A DNA stretch of 64,000 nucleotides from Peptostreptococcus canis (GCF_014229965.1 NZ_JABGBW010000001.1:449769-513768); one strand, 5' to 3'. Numbered from the stretch's first letter, positions 40,162 to 49,572 are shown. The notes: generated from the sequence alone by a model not told the origin. Made by a program: numbers and translations.

Positions 40162-40187
40162 AAAGTCCTTGACAAGTAGCAACAGGA

Positions 40188-40985
40188 AAAACTGCCAAAT
40201 CGATTCTTATAAGCTGTGGTGCAAGGCTTGCCCCCTTTGATATTCAGGAACTTAGGGATTTGATGAAAGAAGATGAGTTGGAACTGGATACACTGGGAGA
40301 TAGAAAGACTGCACTCTTTGTTATCATCTCCGATACCGATGATACTTTTAACTTTGTGGTATCTATTATGTACTCTCAGTTATTTAATCTTTTATGTGAT
40401 AAAGCCGATGATGTATATGGTGGAAGACTTCCTGTCCATGTGCGATGCCTACTTGATGAGTTTGCAAACATCGGCTTGATTCCAAAGTTTGAAAAGTTGA
40501 TTGCAACCATCAGAAGTAGAGAGATTTCGGCAAGTATTATATTACAGGCACAATCTCAGCTAAAGGCAATCTACAAGGATAACGCTGACACAATCGTAGG
40601 TAACTGTGATAGTACCTTGTTTCTTGGTGGCAAGGAAAAGACCACATTAAAGGAACTTTCTGAAACACTGGGAAAAGAAACGATAGATTTATATAACACA
40701 TCGGAAACAAGGTCAAATCAAAAGAGCTTTGGTTTAAACTATCAAAAGACCGGTAAGGAACTGATGAGTCAAGATGAGATTACTGTAATGGACGGTGGTA
40801 AATGTATCTTTCAGCTTAGAGGTGTCAGACCTTTTCTTTCAGATAAATACGATATTACAAAGCACAAGAATTATAAGCTACTTGAAGATTATGATAAGAA
40901 GAATGTGTTTAATATTGAGAGCTATATGAAGCGAAAAGGAAAAGCAAAATTAAATAGAGAAACGGTTATTACAAGAATGCAGTAA
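40188..40985 (+). pseudogene. VirD4-like coupling protein, 3' part
   Basis: Continuation of the gene interrupted at 30,327: the frame resumes as GKTAKSILISCGARLAPFD directly behind the GGA at 40185, without start codon or ribosome site of its own; an internal TTG/ATG pair near 40260 has none either. It contains Walker B LLDEFANIG, the ILQAQSQLKAIY arginine/Gln sensor region and DSTLFLGGKE, 265 residues. Together with the 5' part it makes a full CD1115-type VirD4. Confidence 0.9.
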
Positions 40986-41083
40986 GTCTTAAAAAGATTT
41001 GCTGTTTTTTTATTCAAAATCAGGAGGCAAGATGATAAGGATCAGAAGTCCCACTTAAACGAAAACTAAATAGTAAGAGTATC

Positions 41084-41121
41084 AGCGATTGGAAAAGTAA
41101 TACTTCTGGTCGCTTTTTTTA
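41084..41121 (+). terminator. Hairpin-T-tract in leader of ssb
   Basis: AGCGATTGGA (41084-41093) pairs with TCTGGTCGCT (41105-41114) along all ten positions with three G-U pairs, followed by seven T. It lies between virD4 and ssb in the same operon. Confidence 0.75.
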
Positions 41122-41146
41122 TTGAAATGAAAAGGAGAAATTTTTA

Positions 41147-41458
41147 ATGAAGCAGGAAATGATTAACATCAACGCCAACTTATTGGCAGAGCCTACCTTC
41201 TCAAGTTTTGAAAATGAAGGAAAGAAAGTAGAAGTTGCAAACTTCACGCTTGTAAAAAAGTACGGTAAGGGTAAGGAGTACATCAACTGTGCAGCCTATG
41301 GAGAAAAAGCAGAGAAGGCAAAGGACTTTGAAAAAGGTGATTTAATCCATATCTTTGGCTACTTTAAGAAGCGTGAAAAAGAGGGAAAGACTTACAAAAA
41401 CTTTGTAGTGAAGTCCTACAACAAAATTGAAAAGAAAGAAGAAAATGAGGAGGAATGA
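41147..41458 (+). CDS. Single-stranded DNA-binding protein, short ICE type
   Basis: A 103-residue protein with a single OB fold similar to PriB/SSB (INANLLAEPTFSSF, VEVANFTLVKK, EYINCAAYGEKAEKAKDFEKGDLIHIFGYFKK). It lacks the acidic C-terminal tail DxxIPF of cellular SSB. In Tn1549-type ICEs a short SSB is usual between virD4 and maff2; it may coat transferred single strands. AAAAGGAG precedes the ATG. Confidence 0.87.
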   Translation: MKQEMININANLLAEPTFSSFENEGKKVEVANFTLVKKYGKGKEYINCAAYGEKAEKAKDFEKGDLIHIFGYFKKREKEGKTYKNFVVKSYNKIEKKEENEEE

Positions 41459-41461
41459 CTT

Positions 41462-41677
41462 ATGGCATTTTTTACACAGGCAGTTAATGTATTAAAGATT
41501 TTGGTTATGGCAGTAGGTGCAGGACTTGGAGCATGGGGCGTTATCAACCTGATGGAAGGATATGGTAATGACAATCCCGGTGCTAAGAGCCAAGGTATTA
41601 AGCAGCTTATGGCTGGAGGAGGTATCGTTCTTATCGGACTTAAGCTCATTCCACTACTTGCCAATGTACTCAATTAA
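41462..41677 (+). CDS. Maff2 family protein, pilin-like
   Basis: A 71-residue protein with two membrane helices (about 7-28 and 49-68) joined by a short Gly/Asp/Asn loop. This is the Maff2 family of Tn1549-like ICEs. Size, two-helix layout and position ahead of VirB6-, PrgI- and VirB4-like genes are those of VirB2/TrbC pilins, so a pilin-like role is likely but inferred. Starts 3 bases after ssb. Confidence 0.8.
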   Translation: MAFFTQAVNVLKILVMAVGAGLGAWGVINLMEGYGNDNPGAKSQGIKQLMAGGGIVLIGLKLIPLLANVLN

Positions 41678-41696
41678 GAAGAAAAGGAGAGCTTAG

Positions 41697-42560
41697 ATGT
41701 TTGGAATATTCGACAAGATAGAAGAATTCTTTAAGGAACTTCTACTGGGCGGTATCCAAGCAAACTTAGAGTCCATGTTTCTTGATATCAACGATAAAGT
41801 TGGTGCGGTTGCAACAGATGTAGGTAAAACGCCTATGGGGTGGAACGGAGATGTATTTGCCTTTATCAAAAGCATTAACGATTCCGTTATCATTCCAATA
41901 GCGGGACTAATCATCACAGCAGTTCTTTGTATCGAGCTTATCAATATGGTAATGCAAAAGAACAATATGCACGATACAGATACCTTTGAATTTTTCAAGT
42001 ACATCATCAAGATGTGGATTGCTATATGGTTAGTATCCCATGCCTTTGAGTTTTCAATGGCAGTTTTTGATGTGGCACAGCACATGGTAAATAAGGCGGC
42101 AGGGGTGATAAATACCTCTGCCACCGTTTCCGGAGATCAGATAGTGGCAATGATGGATACCCTAAAAGAAAAGGGGCTTGGAGAACTTGTCATGATTCTC
42201 TTTGAAACCTCACTCATCAAGGTTGCTATACAGGTAATATCCGTTGTGATTATGCTTGTAGTTTACGGAAGAATGTTTGAGATTTATGTTTACTCATCAG
42301 TTTCAGCCATTCCATTTGCCACAATGGGAAACAAGGAGTGGGGACAGATTGGAACAAACTACATCAAAGGACTATTTGCACTTGGACTACAGGGACTCTT
42401 TTTAATGGTTTGTCTTGGAATATACGCAGTATTAGTTAAGACAATTAAGATAACAGATATACACACAAGCACCATGACGATACTTGGCTATGCGGTTTTG
42501 CTGGGGTTAATGATGCTAAAGAGCGGAACACTGGCCAAAAGCATATTAAATGCACACTAA
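41697..42560 (+). CDS. VirB6/TrbL-like conjugal transfer membrane protein (CD1112 type)
   Basis: A 287-residue polytopic membrane protein with five or six hydrophobic helices (around 62-85, 100-122, 150-190, 215-245, 262-283) after a soluble N-terminal segment of about 50 residues. It matches the VirB6/TrbL-like CD1112 family by position and topology and should form the inner channel of the transfer machine. Good AAGGAG site, 19 bases after maff2. Confidence 0.83.
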   Translation: MFGIFDKIEEFFKELLLGGIQANLESMFLDINDKVGAVATDVGKTPMGWNGDVFAFIKSINDSVIIPIAGLIITAVLCIELINMVMQKNNMHDTDTFEFFKYIIKMWIAIWLVSHAFEFSMAVFDVAQHMVNKAAGVINTSATVSGDQIVAMMDTLKEKGLGELVMILFETSLIKVAIQVISVVIMLVVYGRMFEIYVYSSVSAIPFATMGNKEWGQIGTNYIKGLFALGLQGLFLMVCLGIYAVLVKTIKITDIHTSTMTILGYAVLLGLMMLKSGTLAKSILNAH

Positions 42561-42577
42561 AAGAAAGGAAAGATAGT

Positions 42578-42841
42578 ATGGATAAAAGAAAAACAGTATT
42601 TACAACAGTAGTAATCGGAGCAGGTATTATGGCGATAATTGATAGGATCAGACTTCATAATAAGGTGGAAGAATTGGAAGAAAAAACAGAGGACATTGGT
42701 CGCTGCCATAACGATTTTTACCTAATGCAGCAAAGATATAACAAGAACACAGACGAACAGCTTGCGACTATTCAGGAAGAAATCGGCTCTGTATATGAAC
42801 ACTTTGAGGAGCTGTCAAAGGGTAAAGAAGATGGGAGGTAA
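42578..42841 (+). CDS. Hypothetical ICE protein, membrane anchor plus coiled coil
   Basis: An 87-residue protein with one N-terminal hydrophobic segment (about 8-22) followed by a coiled coil (27-85). It lies between the VirB6-like gene and prgI, tight in the transfer operon. A small membrane-tethered component of the secretion channel is plausible; no family recognised. Confidence 0.65.
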   Translation: MDKRKTVFTTVVIGAGIMAIIDRIRLHNKVEELEEKTEDIGRCHNDFYLMQQRYNKNTDEQLATIQEEIGSVYEHFEELSKGKEDGR

Positions 42842-42844
42842 GAT

Positions 42845-43234
42845 ATGGCATATGTACCAATCCCTAAAGACTTAAATAGGGTAAAGACAAAGGTTGCTTT
42901 TAACCTAACTAAAAGGCAGCTCATAGGCTTCACACTTGCAGGACTGGTTGGAATACCAGTCTATTTATTTATGAGGAAGTTTGTGCCAAATGACATAGCT
43001 GTCATATTCCTTATCGTGTCCACGCTTCCTATCTTTTTCATCACACTATTTGAAAAGGACGGACTGACCTTTGAGAAATATTTTAAGCACATCTACCTTC
43101 ATAAGTTTTATCAGCCAAAAAAGAGAGTGAGAAAGGAGGTTTACCTTGAACAAGAAAAGAAAAATTCAGCAAATAAAACTCATGCAAAACGAAAAGGCAT
43201 TGAGAAGTCAAAAGCGGGACTTAAAGAAAAGTAA
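42845..43234 (+). CDS. PrgI family (VirB3-like) conjugal transfer protein
   Basis: A 129-residue PrgI family protein: VPIPKDLNRVKTKVAFNLTKRQLIGF start, two membrane helices (about 28-45 and 50-70), and a basic tail. PrgI is the VirB3-like partner of the VirB4 ATPase in Gram-positive T4SS. Its 3' end overlaps the start of the VirB4 gene by 89 bases. Confidence 0.86.
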   Translation: MAYVPIPKDLNRVKTKVAFNLTKRQLIGFTLAGLVGIPVYLFMRKFVPNDIAVIFLIVSTLPIFFITLFEKDGLTFEKYFKHIYLHKFYQPKKRVRKEVYLEQEKKNSANKTHAKRKGIEKSKAGLKEK

Positions 43235-45575
43235 TTGCAAGTCAAAAAAAGATAAGGGAGGAATCCTTGACCTTATCTTTAAGAAAGAACCGAAAAGATA
43301 TACGGTAGAAGATACCATTCCCTATCTAAGGCTTTTAAAAAGCGGAATATGCCAGCTTGATGAAAGGCACTTCAGTAAAAGTATAGCCTTTCAGGACATT
43401 AACTATCAGCTTGCCTTAGATGAAGATAGGGACTTGATTTTTAATCAGTTTGCAAACTTTCTAAATTCCTTTGATCCGAGCATCAGCATTGAGTTTTCAT
43501 ATATCAATCAGCTCGGACGAAACGAAGAAATGAAGTCGGCAATTCAGATACCGGATAAAAAGGACGGTTTCGACGATATACGCTTTGAATTTAGAGAGAT
43601 GCTTAAAAGCCAGATTGTAAAGGGAAATAACGGACTTAAAAAATCAAAGTATGTAACCTTTACAGTGGAAGCGGATAATTTAGAGCAAGCCACATCAAAA
43701 CTTGAAAGACTTGAGATAGATATACTGTCTAATTTAAAGAGCATGGGAGTAAGAGCAGAAAGCCTAAACGGAGAAGAAAGGCTAAAGATACTCCACGATG
43801 TTTTAAATCCAAATAAAACATTTGAATTTTCCTATAAAGACCTAAAGAAAAGAGAAAGCACAAAGACATATATTGTGCCTGATGAGTTTAACTTTACACC
43901 GAGTAGATACTTTAAGTTCGGCAAATTCATCGGAGCAACAAGTCATTTTCAAATCCTTGCCAGTGAGCTTTCAGATAGGATGTTATCCGAGTTTTTGGAT
44001 ATTGACGATAACATCAATATTTCCTTTCATATTAGGGCAATCGACCAATCGGAAGCCATTAAGATGGTAAAACGAAAAAACACTGATATTGATAAGATGA
44101 AGATTGAGGAAAATAAGAAGGCGGTAAGAAGCGGTTATGATATGGACATTCTTCCATCGGACTTAATTACCTATGGTGAGGATGTAAAGAGCCTCTTAAA
44201 AGACTTGCAGACAAGAGATGAGCGAATGTTTGTGGTAAGTATCGCCTTTATGAACTTTGCAAGGACAGTGCAAAAGCTTGATAATACCATTGCTCAGATA
44301 AGCTCTATTGCAAACAAGCATAACTGTAAGCTGAAAAGACTTGACCATTCTCAGGAACAAGGTTTAGTGAGCGTGCTGCCTCTTGGTGTAAATAAGATTG
44401 AAATAGATAGAGGACTGACAAGTTCCTCAACGGCAGTATTTATGCCATTTACCACAGAGGAGCTTTTTATCAATTCAAGTAATAGTCTTTACTACGGACT
44501 AAATGCCTTAAGCCATAACCTGATTATGGCAGATAGAAAGAAATTAAAGAACCCAAACGGTCTAATCCTCGGAACTCCGGGCAGTGGTAAGTCCTTTAGT
44601 GCCAAAAGAGAAATGGCAAATGCGATTTTAGTAACAGATGATGATGTGATTATCTGCGATCCGGAGGGAGAGTATGGAAACCTCGTAAGGCAGTTTAAGG
44701 GAGAAGTCATTAAGGTCAGCAGTAAGTCGAAGGATTACCTGAATCCCCTTGATATAAATATGAACTACGGTGATGGGGATGCACCGCTGAAAGACAAGGC
44801 AAACTTTATCATGAGTATGCTTGAGCTTGTAGTAGGCGGTAGTGGTCTTACAGCAGAAGAAAAGTCCGTTATAGATAGGTGCCTTCCTAAAATCTATGAA
44901 AAGTATTTTGAACATCCTACTCCTGACAATATGCCGATACTTCAAGACCTATACGATATGTTAAAAGGGCAGGAAGAAAAGGTCGGTAAGAAGCTGGCAA
45001 CAGAGATGGAAATCTATGTATCGGGGTCTCTCAATGTCTTTAATCACAGGTCAAATGTGGATTTAAATAAGAAGCTCCTTTGTTTTGATATTAAGGAGCT
45101 TGGAAGTCAATTAAAGAAAATAGGAATGCTTGTTATTCAGGATCAGGTGTGGAATAAGGTGTCACAAAACAGAGGAAACAAGGCTACAAGGTACTATATC
45201 GACGAGTTCCATTTGCTTTTAAAAGATGAGCAGACAGCATCCTATTCCGTAGAGATTTGGAAAAGATTTCGTAAATGGGGAGGTATTCCAACAGGTATTA
45301 CGCAGAATGTCAAAGACCTACTTATGAGTAAGGAGATAGAAAATATCTTTGACAATACAGACTTTGTCTTAATGCTTAATCAAGCATCGGGAGATAGAGA
45401 GATACTTGCAAGAAAACTTAAAATCTCACTTCCACAGCTCAGATATGTTACTAATTCAAATGAAGGTGAGGGACTCTTATTCTTTGGAAATACCATTGTG
45501 CCTTTCATTGATAAGTTCCCGAAAGATACGATTCTTTATCAGAAGATGACTACCAAGCCGGAAGAAGTGAGGTAG
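43146..45575 (+). CDS. VirB4-like conjugal transfer ATPase (CD1110 type)
   Basis: Hexameric ATPase that powers the ICE secretion channel, 809 residues. The N-terminal VirB4 domain is followed by the ATPase domain with Walker A LGTPGSGKSFS (about 475-485), VIICDPEGEY, and Walker B YYIDEFHLLL (about 684). Start is TTG behind AAAGGAGG, overlapping prgI; a Lys-rich leader precedes the conserved YTVEDTIPYLRL. The next gene starts 3 bases after its stop. Confidence 0.93.
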   Translation: MNKKRKIQQIKLMQNEKALRSQKRDLKKSNCKSKKDKGGILDLIFKKEPKRYTVEDTIPYLRLLKSGICQLDERHFSKSIAFQDINYQLALDEDRDLIFNQFANFLNSFDPSISIEFSYINQLGRNEEMKSAIQIPDKKDGFDDIRFEFREMLKSQIVKGNNGLKKSKYVTFTVEADNLEQATSKLERLEIDILSNLKSMGVRAESLNGEERLKILHDVLNPNKTFEFSYKDLKKRESTKTYIVPDEFNFTPSRYFKFGKFIGATSHFQILASELSDRMLSEFLDIDDNINISFHIRAIDQSEAIKMVKRKNTDIDKMKIEENKKAVRSGYDMDILPSDLITYGEDVKSLLKDLQTRDERMFVVSIAFMNFARTVQKLDNTIAQISSIANKHNCKLKRLDHSQEQGLVSVLPLGVNKIEIDRGLTSSSTAVFMPFTTEELFINSSNSLYYGLNALSHNLIMADRKKLKNPNGLILGTPGSGKSFSAKREMANAILVTDDDVIICDPEGEYGNLVRQFKGEVIKVSSKSKDYLNPLDINMNYGDGDAPLKDKANFIMSMLELVVGGSGLTAEEKSVIDRCLPKIYEKYFEHPTPDNMPILQDLYDMLKGQEEKVGKKLATEMEIYVSGSLNVFNHRSNVDLNKKLLCFDIKELGSQLKKIGMLVIQDQVWNKVSQNRGNKATRYYIDEFHLLLKDEQTASYSVEIWKRFRKWGGIPTGITQNVKDLLMSKEIENIFDNTDFVLMLNQASGDREILARKLKISLPQLRYVTNSNEGEGLLFFGNTIVPFIDKFPKDTILYQKMTTKPEEVR

Positions 45576-45578
45576 CCT

Positions 45579-47711
45579 ATGGGAAAGAAGCTGAAAAAGG
45601 ATTTTAAGGAAAGGCATAAGGCAAGCCTTGAAAGAGAGATGTTTCATAGTAAAACAGATACGATACCTGAAGAAAGTAAGCTAAAACATAACGATGATTA
45701 CAGAGGTAAAATCGTTCATGAGAAAGAACGGTTTCAGGATAAAGTGTATGAAAAAACAAGTAAGGTAAGTGCTGATAATGAAAAGTCTTATGGAACATCC
45801 AAGAGAAACGAAAAATATAGAACTTCAGATAAGGGAGACGTAAATTCCGCAATTGAAACGGGAAGATCAGATTATATTACGGAGGTTAAGGATGGAAAAA
45901 TCTATGATCCTTTAGGGAAAGACCTTGATAATGACGGGATTATAGACAGATACGATAATGACTTTAGAGACAGCAACTATTTTGAATCGACCTATGATGT
46001 GGAGGATAATCTTTCCCATAAAGAAAAATCATTAGAAAATTCCTTTAAAAATCATAAGACTCAAAAAAGCAGGTACAAAAGGAAGAACTATTCTGAAAGC
46101 CTTTATACAAGGAAAAAGGACGATGCACCAAAGGAAAATAAGGCTGATGATAAAAAGGCGGGAAAAGATGCTGTCAGCGAAAAAGTTCATAGCAGCCTAT
46201 CAAAAGACCAAAAGAAAAAGCTAAAAAAAGATATGGTAAAGGTATCTGCCCTTTCAGGACTTGCCAAAGGAAGTGAAACCGTAAGAGATTACTTATCTCA
46301 TGGAAGTGATGAAAATCAGGGCGTAGAGGCAGGAGAAAAGACAGCAGATACAAGCTCAAAGCTCATTCATGGCATAAAGAATTACTCGGATAGGAAAAAA
46401 GCGAATAAAGGTTATGACCTTACGAAAAAGGACTATAAAATCAGAAAGCGTAAGTCAAAGTTGGAATTTCGTGATGCCAAAAAGGAACTAAAAAAGACGG
46501 ATGAGTATAAAAGAGCAAGTGCATATAAAAGATTTCAAAAGAAAAATCAGGTAAAGGTAGCAATTTCTCGTGAGAATAAGTCAAGGCTTAGAGATCGAAT
46601 TAAAGAGGGACTTATCGGAACACTGAAAAGCTCAAAGGATATGATTATCCGAAAAGCAAAAGGACTAATGCTTATTTTCATAGGTATCATTATCTTAGGG
46701 ACTTTTGTGATTAACTTTGCAGGAACGGGAATGACAGGCTTTATGAACTCTACAAGCTCTGTGCTTACAACAAGCTATTTATCAAAGCCAAATGTCCTAA
46801 GTGAAATCAATCAGAAATTTTCAGATATGGAGGGTGAGCTTCAAAGTGAAGTTGACCATGTGAAAGAAAATTATCCCGGATATGATGAATATATCTTAAA
46901 TAATACAGAATACATCGGTCATAATGTCCATGAGCTTTTATCCTACATTACATCAAGGTGCGGAGAGGTAAAGAGTGTATCGGAAGTAGAATCCATATTA
47001 AAAGAATTATTTGAGTCCATGTATGACCTTGAGTATAGGGAAGAAATTGAAATCAGATACAGGACGGTTACAAAAACCTATACCGATGAAGATGGCAATG
47101 AATATACCGAAAGCCACGAAGAACCTTATGAGTATAAAAAACTCATCGTAACGCTTCATAAAAAAGAGATGGACAGCATTATCCGAAAGATCTTTGCAAA
47201 CTATCCCGATAATCTAAAGCACTATGAAGCCTTGTTCCTTGCACAAGGCAATATGGGAGAAGCCTTTGGTAATTCTGACCTTATCAGTGCAAATGGAGGT
47301 ATCGGCGGTGGAAAAGAGTATGAGGCATCTACGGAAGTACAAAAGAAGATTGTTAATGCTGCATACATTACGCCATCTCCGGGTGCAGGCTGGTGTGCCA
47401 TGTGGGTATCACAGGTCTATCAAAATGCAGGACTTGGATATATAGGCGGGAATGCCTGTGATATGTACCGAAACTATACCTTTACATCAGACAGATCAAA
47501 GCTCAAGGTCGGAATGCTTGTGGCAGTCGAAAGCAGCAGTAGCGGAAGCAGTGCAGGGCTTACCTATGGTCATGTAGGTATTTACATTGGAGATGGAAAA
47601 GTGATTGATAACATCGGTCGAATAAGAGTAACTACCTTAGATGATTGGATAGCAACATTTTGTAAGCACCATCCCGTAGGATTCGGTTTTCCGCCAAATG
47701 TAAAGAAATAG
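45579..47711 (+). CDS. CD1108-type peptidoglycan hydrolase of T4SS with calcium-loop motif
   Basis: A 710-residue protein: a highly basic, Lys-rich N-terminal half, a calcium-loop-like segment (about 105-145: KDLDNDGIIDRYDND), one membrane helix (about 362-383) and an extracellular C-terminal CHAP/NlpC-like domain (585-710) with the catalytic Cys in GAGWCAMW and His in YGHVGIYIG. It should open the cell wall for the transfer channel, as VirB1-like proteins do. The usual second lysozyme-like domain is not obvious; residues 400-560 may hold a degenerate one. Confidence 0.85.
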   Translation: MGKKLKKDFKERHKASLEREMFHSKTDTIPEESKLKHNDDYRGKIVHEKERFQDKVYEKTSKVSADNEKSYGTSKRNEKYRTSDKGDVNSAIETGRSDYITEVKDGKIYDPLGKDLDNDGIIDRYDNDFRDSNYFESTYDVEDNLSHKEKSLENSFKNHKTQKSRYKRKNYSESLYTRKKDDAPKENKADDKKAGKDAVSEKVHSSLSKDQKKKLKKDMVKVSALSGLAKGSETVRDYLSHGSDENQGVEAGEKTADTSSKLIHGIKNYSDRKKANKGYDLTKKDYKIRKRKSKLEFRDAKKELKKTDEYKRASAYKRFQKKNQVKVAISRENKSRLRDRIKEGLIGTLKSSKDMIIRKAKGLMLIFIGIIILGTFVINFAGTGMTGFMNSTSSVLTTSYLSKPNVLSEINQKFSDMEGELQSEVDHVKENYPGYDEYILNNTEYIGHNVHELLSYITSRCGEVKSVSEVESILKELFESMYDLEYREEIEIRYRTVTKTYTDEDGNEYTESHEEPYEYKKLIVTLHKKEMDSIIRKIFANYPDNLKHYEALFLAQGNMGEAFGNSDLISANGGIGGGKEYEASTEVQKKIVNAAYITPSPGAGWCAMWVSQVYQNAGLGYIGGNACDMYRNYTFTSDRSKLKVGMLVAVESSSSGSSAGLTYGHVGIYIGDGKVIDNIGRIRVTTLDDWIATFCKHHPVGFGFPPNVKK

Positions 47712-47722
47712 GAGGTAAGAAT

Positions 47723-47962
47723 TTGAAAAAGGAACTGATAGCAGTAAAAAACAGAATAAAAAAGTTAAAGGATAAAAAGGCTCTGATTGATGAAGAATTG
47801 GAGCCTTTATTCATTCGTGAAGAAGAGCTTGAAAATGAAGAAATCATTGCCATTTGCAGAAAGAACAACATCACAATCGGTGATTTAATGGCAAAGGTAA
47901 ACAGACAAAAAGCAGAAATGAAAAAGGAGAAAACAAATGAAAACCAGTTTGAAAAAGAATAA
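47723..47962 (+). CDS. DUF4315 family protein
   Basis: A 79-residue, highly charged helical protein of the DUF4315 family found at this place in Tn1549-like ICEs. Coiled coil across residues 5-45, then NNITIGDLMAKVNRQ. Start is TTG after AGGAGGTAAG. Its last 26 bases overlap the next gene, indicating coupled translation. Confidence 0.78.
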   Translation: MKKELIAVKNRIKKLKDKKALIDEELEPLFIREEELENEEIIAICRKNNITIGDLMAKVNRQKAEMKKEKTNENQFEKE

Positions 47963-49478
47963 TAAGTTTTGGACGGTAGCACTTGCGGTAATTGTAAGTA
48001 TTAGTTGTATTTTAGGTCTTTGGACGGTTGTTTATGCACAGGAGCAAAAATCTGAAGCTCCAACAAAAAACGAAGCTGTTCAAACGGAAGTTGAAGTAAA
48101 TGTAAGGTATATCTTTGAAGATGAAAAGGTCTTTAAGGAAGAAAAGATAAAGGCTGAGAAAGGACAACTTATTGATAGCGGAGATCTTCCAATGCTCCCT
48201 GATGATATGAAATTCATTGATGAGTTTCTGTTTTATGAGGTAAAGGGAGATGGAAAAGATGAGATTATCCGTAAGGTAGCAAAGATAGAGGTTAAGAATA
48301 AGGAAACGCAGACGGAAGAAGAAAAGCCAAAGCAGGATAAATGCACTCAGACGGAAGATAAGGGAACGCAGACAGAGCTTTCTAAAGACGATATTTCAAA
48401 AATAGAAAAAGAGGCAAAAGAGCTTCAGGATAAACTTGATAAGTTAAATTGCGAACTTAAGGACAAAGACAAATTAAGTGATAAGCAAAAGAATAAAATT
48501 AAAGACCTTGAAGATGAAATTGATAGCCTGAAAGAAAAAATGAAGAAAGATAAGGGAAATAAGGACTTATCAGAAGATATGAAAAAGGAAATAGATAAGC
48601 TGACGGAAAAGGTGAAAGAGCTTGAGAAAAAGGCAACTGAAACAAATAAAGCTCCTGTAACATCACAATCAGTTACACCGATTAGTCCTATTTCCGGAAT
48701 TAAGACAAGTTCAGGTATTTCTCCTCAAACACCACAGACTTCTGTAAGTAGTACCGGTAAAGGCTCATCGGATTCGGTAAGCTCAGGTAATACTACAAAG
48801 GATACCGGTAAAGGCAAAACGGAAGTAAAGGAGAAAGAAAAGGAAGTTCGCTATCCCAATAAGTTGACGGCAAAAGCTCCTGCGAATAACAGTAAGGATT
48901 CATCAATGGGGTCTGCAAGTAAGAGTGTAAACACCAACAAGGGAGTAGCTTCATCTCCGTCAAAGGCGAGAGCATCCGTTACGGAGAATAAAGATAATGC
49001 AAATAAGGAGTATCCGATTCATCATGGAGATAGCAGCGATAACAAAGAAACGGATCAGTATTCGGCAGATGCAAGGCAGTTTATTACCTTTCAAACGAAA
49101 AACGGTAAGACTTTTCATTTAATCATCAATCATGATGAAGATAGTGAGAATGTAATGCTTCTTACGGAAGTATCTGAAGATGATTTGCTTAACATGGTGG
49201 AGAAAAAAGAAGTACCAAAGCAGGAAGTAGTAAAAGAAGAACCTGTTAAGGAAGAAGTAAAGCCTGAGAAGAAGGACGAAAAGAGTAATTTAGGAACCTA
49301 TATTATTTTGCTTCTTGTAGTAGGTGGTGCATTAGGAGCAGGCTACTATTTTAAGGTTGTGAAAAAGAAAGAAGATAAAGAACTTGAAGCCTTAGAGGAG
49401 GAAGATGATGATTTCTTTTCTGAATCTGAAAGCGAGGAAGAAATAAATGATGCAGATGAAGTAGAAGATGAAGAATAA
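47937..49478 (+). CDS. CD1107-type (DUF4366) surface protein
   Basis: A 513-residue exported protein: signal peptide (about 1-36, cut after VVYA), a repeated Thr-Gln-Thr-Glu motif region (about 118-146), a long coiled coil (148-235), a Ser/Thr/Pro-rich stretch (240-360), a DUF4366 domain (about 368-430), and a C-terminal membrane helix (457-477) with a very acidic cytoplasmic tail. A wall-spanning stalk holding the transfer apparatus or donor-recipient contact is likely by layout and position. Confidence 0.83.
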   Translation: MKTSLKKNNKFWTVALAVIVSISCILGLWTVVYAQEQKSEAPTKNEAVQTEVEVNVRYIFEDEKVFKEEKIKAEKGQLIDSGDLPMLPDDMKFIDEFLFYEVKGDGKDEIIRKVAKIEVKNKETQTEEEKPKQDKCTQTEDKGTQTELSKDDISKIEKEAKELQDKLDKLNCELKDKDKLSDKQKNKIKDLEDEIDSLKEKMKKDKGNKDLSEDMKKEIDKLTEKVKELEKKATETNKAPVTSQSVTPISPISGIKTSSGISPQTPQTSVSSTGKGSSDSVSSGNTTKDTGKGKTEVKEKEKEVRYPNKLTAKAPANNSKDSSMGSASKSVNTNKGVASSPSKARASVTENKDNANKEYPIHHGDSSDNKETDQYSADARQFITFQTKNGKTFHLIINHDEDSENVMLLTEVSEDDLLNMVEKKEVPKQEVVKEEPVKEEVKPEKKDEKSNLGTYIILLLVVGGALGAGYYFKVVKKKEDKELEALEEEDDDFFSESESEEEINDADEVEDEE

Positions 49479-49513
49479 ACGCACCTAAAAACATATTATT
49501 TTGGGTGCAAAGT

Positions 49514-49548
49514 TAGGGCGGGAGAGTAACATCTTTCGCCCTATTTTG
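49514..49548 (+). terminator. Hairpin in leader of topB
   Basis: TAGGGCG (49514-49520) pairs perfectly with CGCCCTA (49537-49543), followed by TTTTG. A further weak hairpin GCACC/GGGTGC lies just upstream at the end of the surface-protein gene. Confidence 0.65.
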
Positions 49549-49572
49549 ATTTATAACAGGAGGAAAACATAG

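Larger units (their letters stand above)
30325..40187. mobile_element. Tn4451-like integrative mobilizable element inserted in virD4
   Basis: Bounded on both sides by GGA (30325-30327 and 40185-40187); removing one copy and everything between restores the virD4 frame exactly. A GA core at both ends is the known behaviour of TnpX/TndX large serine recombinases (Tn4451, Tn5397). About 9.86 kb long. It encodes recombinase, HxlR, two radical-SAM proteins, a sigma-like protein, DUF3847, oriT, MobA/MobL relaxase, replication initiator, GNAT, NTF2-like and TnpW. No T4SS genes of its own, so it must use a host ICE. Confidence 0.9.

Noticed and set aside
29341-40985. virD4 break as sequencing or assembly error
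   Set aside because: The two parts are separated by a complete element with recombinase, and the GGA at both edges gives an exact in-frame join.
40260-40985. VirD4 3' part as an independent short gene
   Set aside because: No ribosome site precedes the TTG/ATG near 40260 and the coding similarity continues upstream of it up to the GGA junction.
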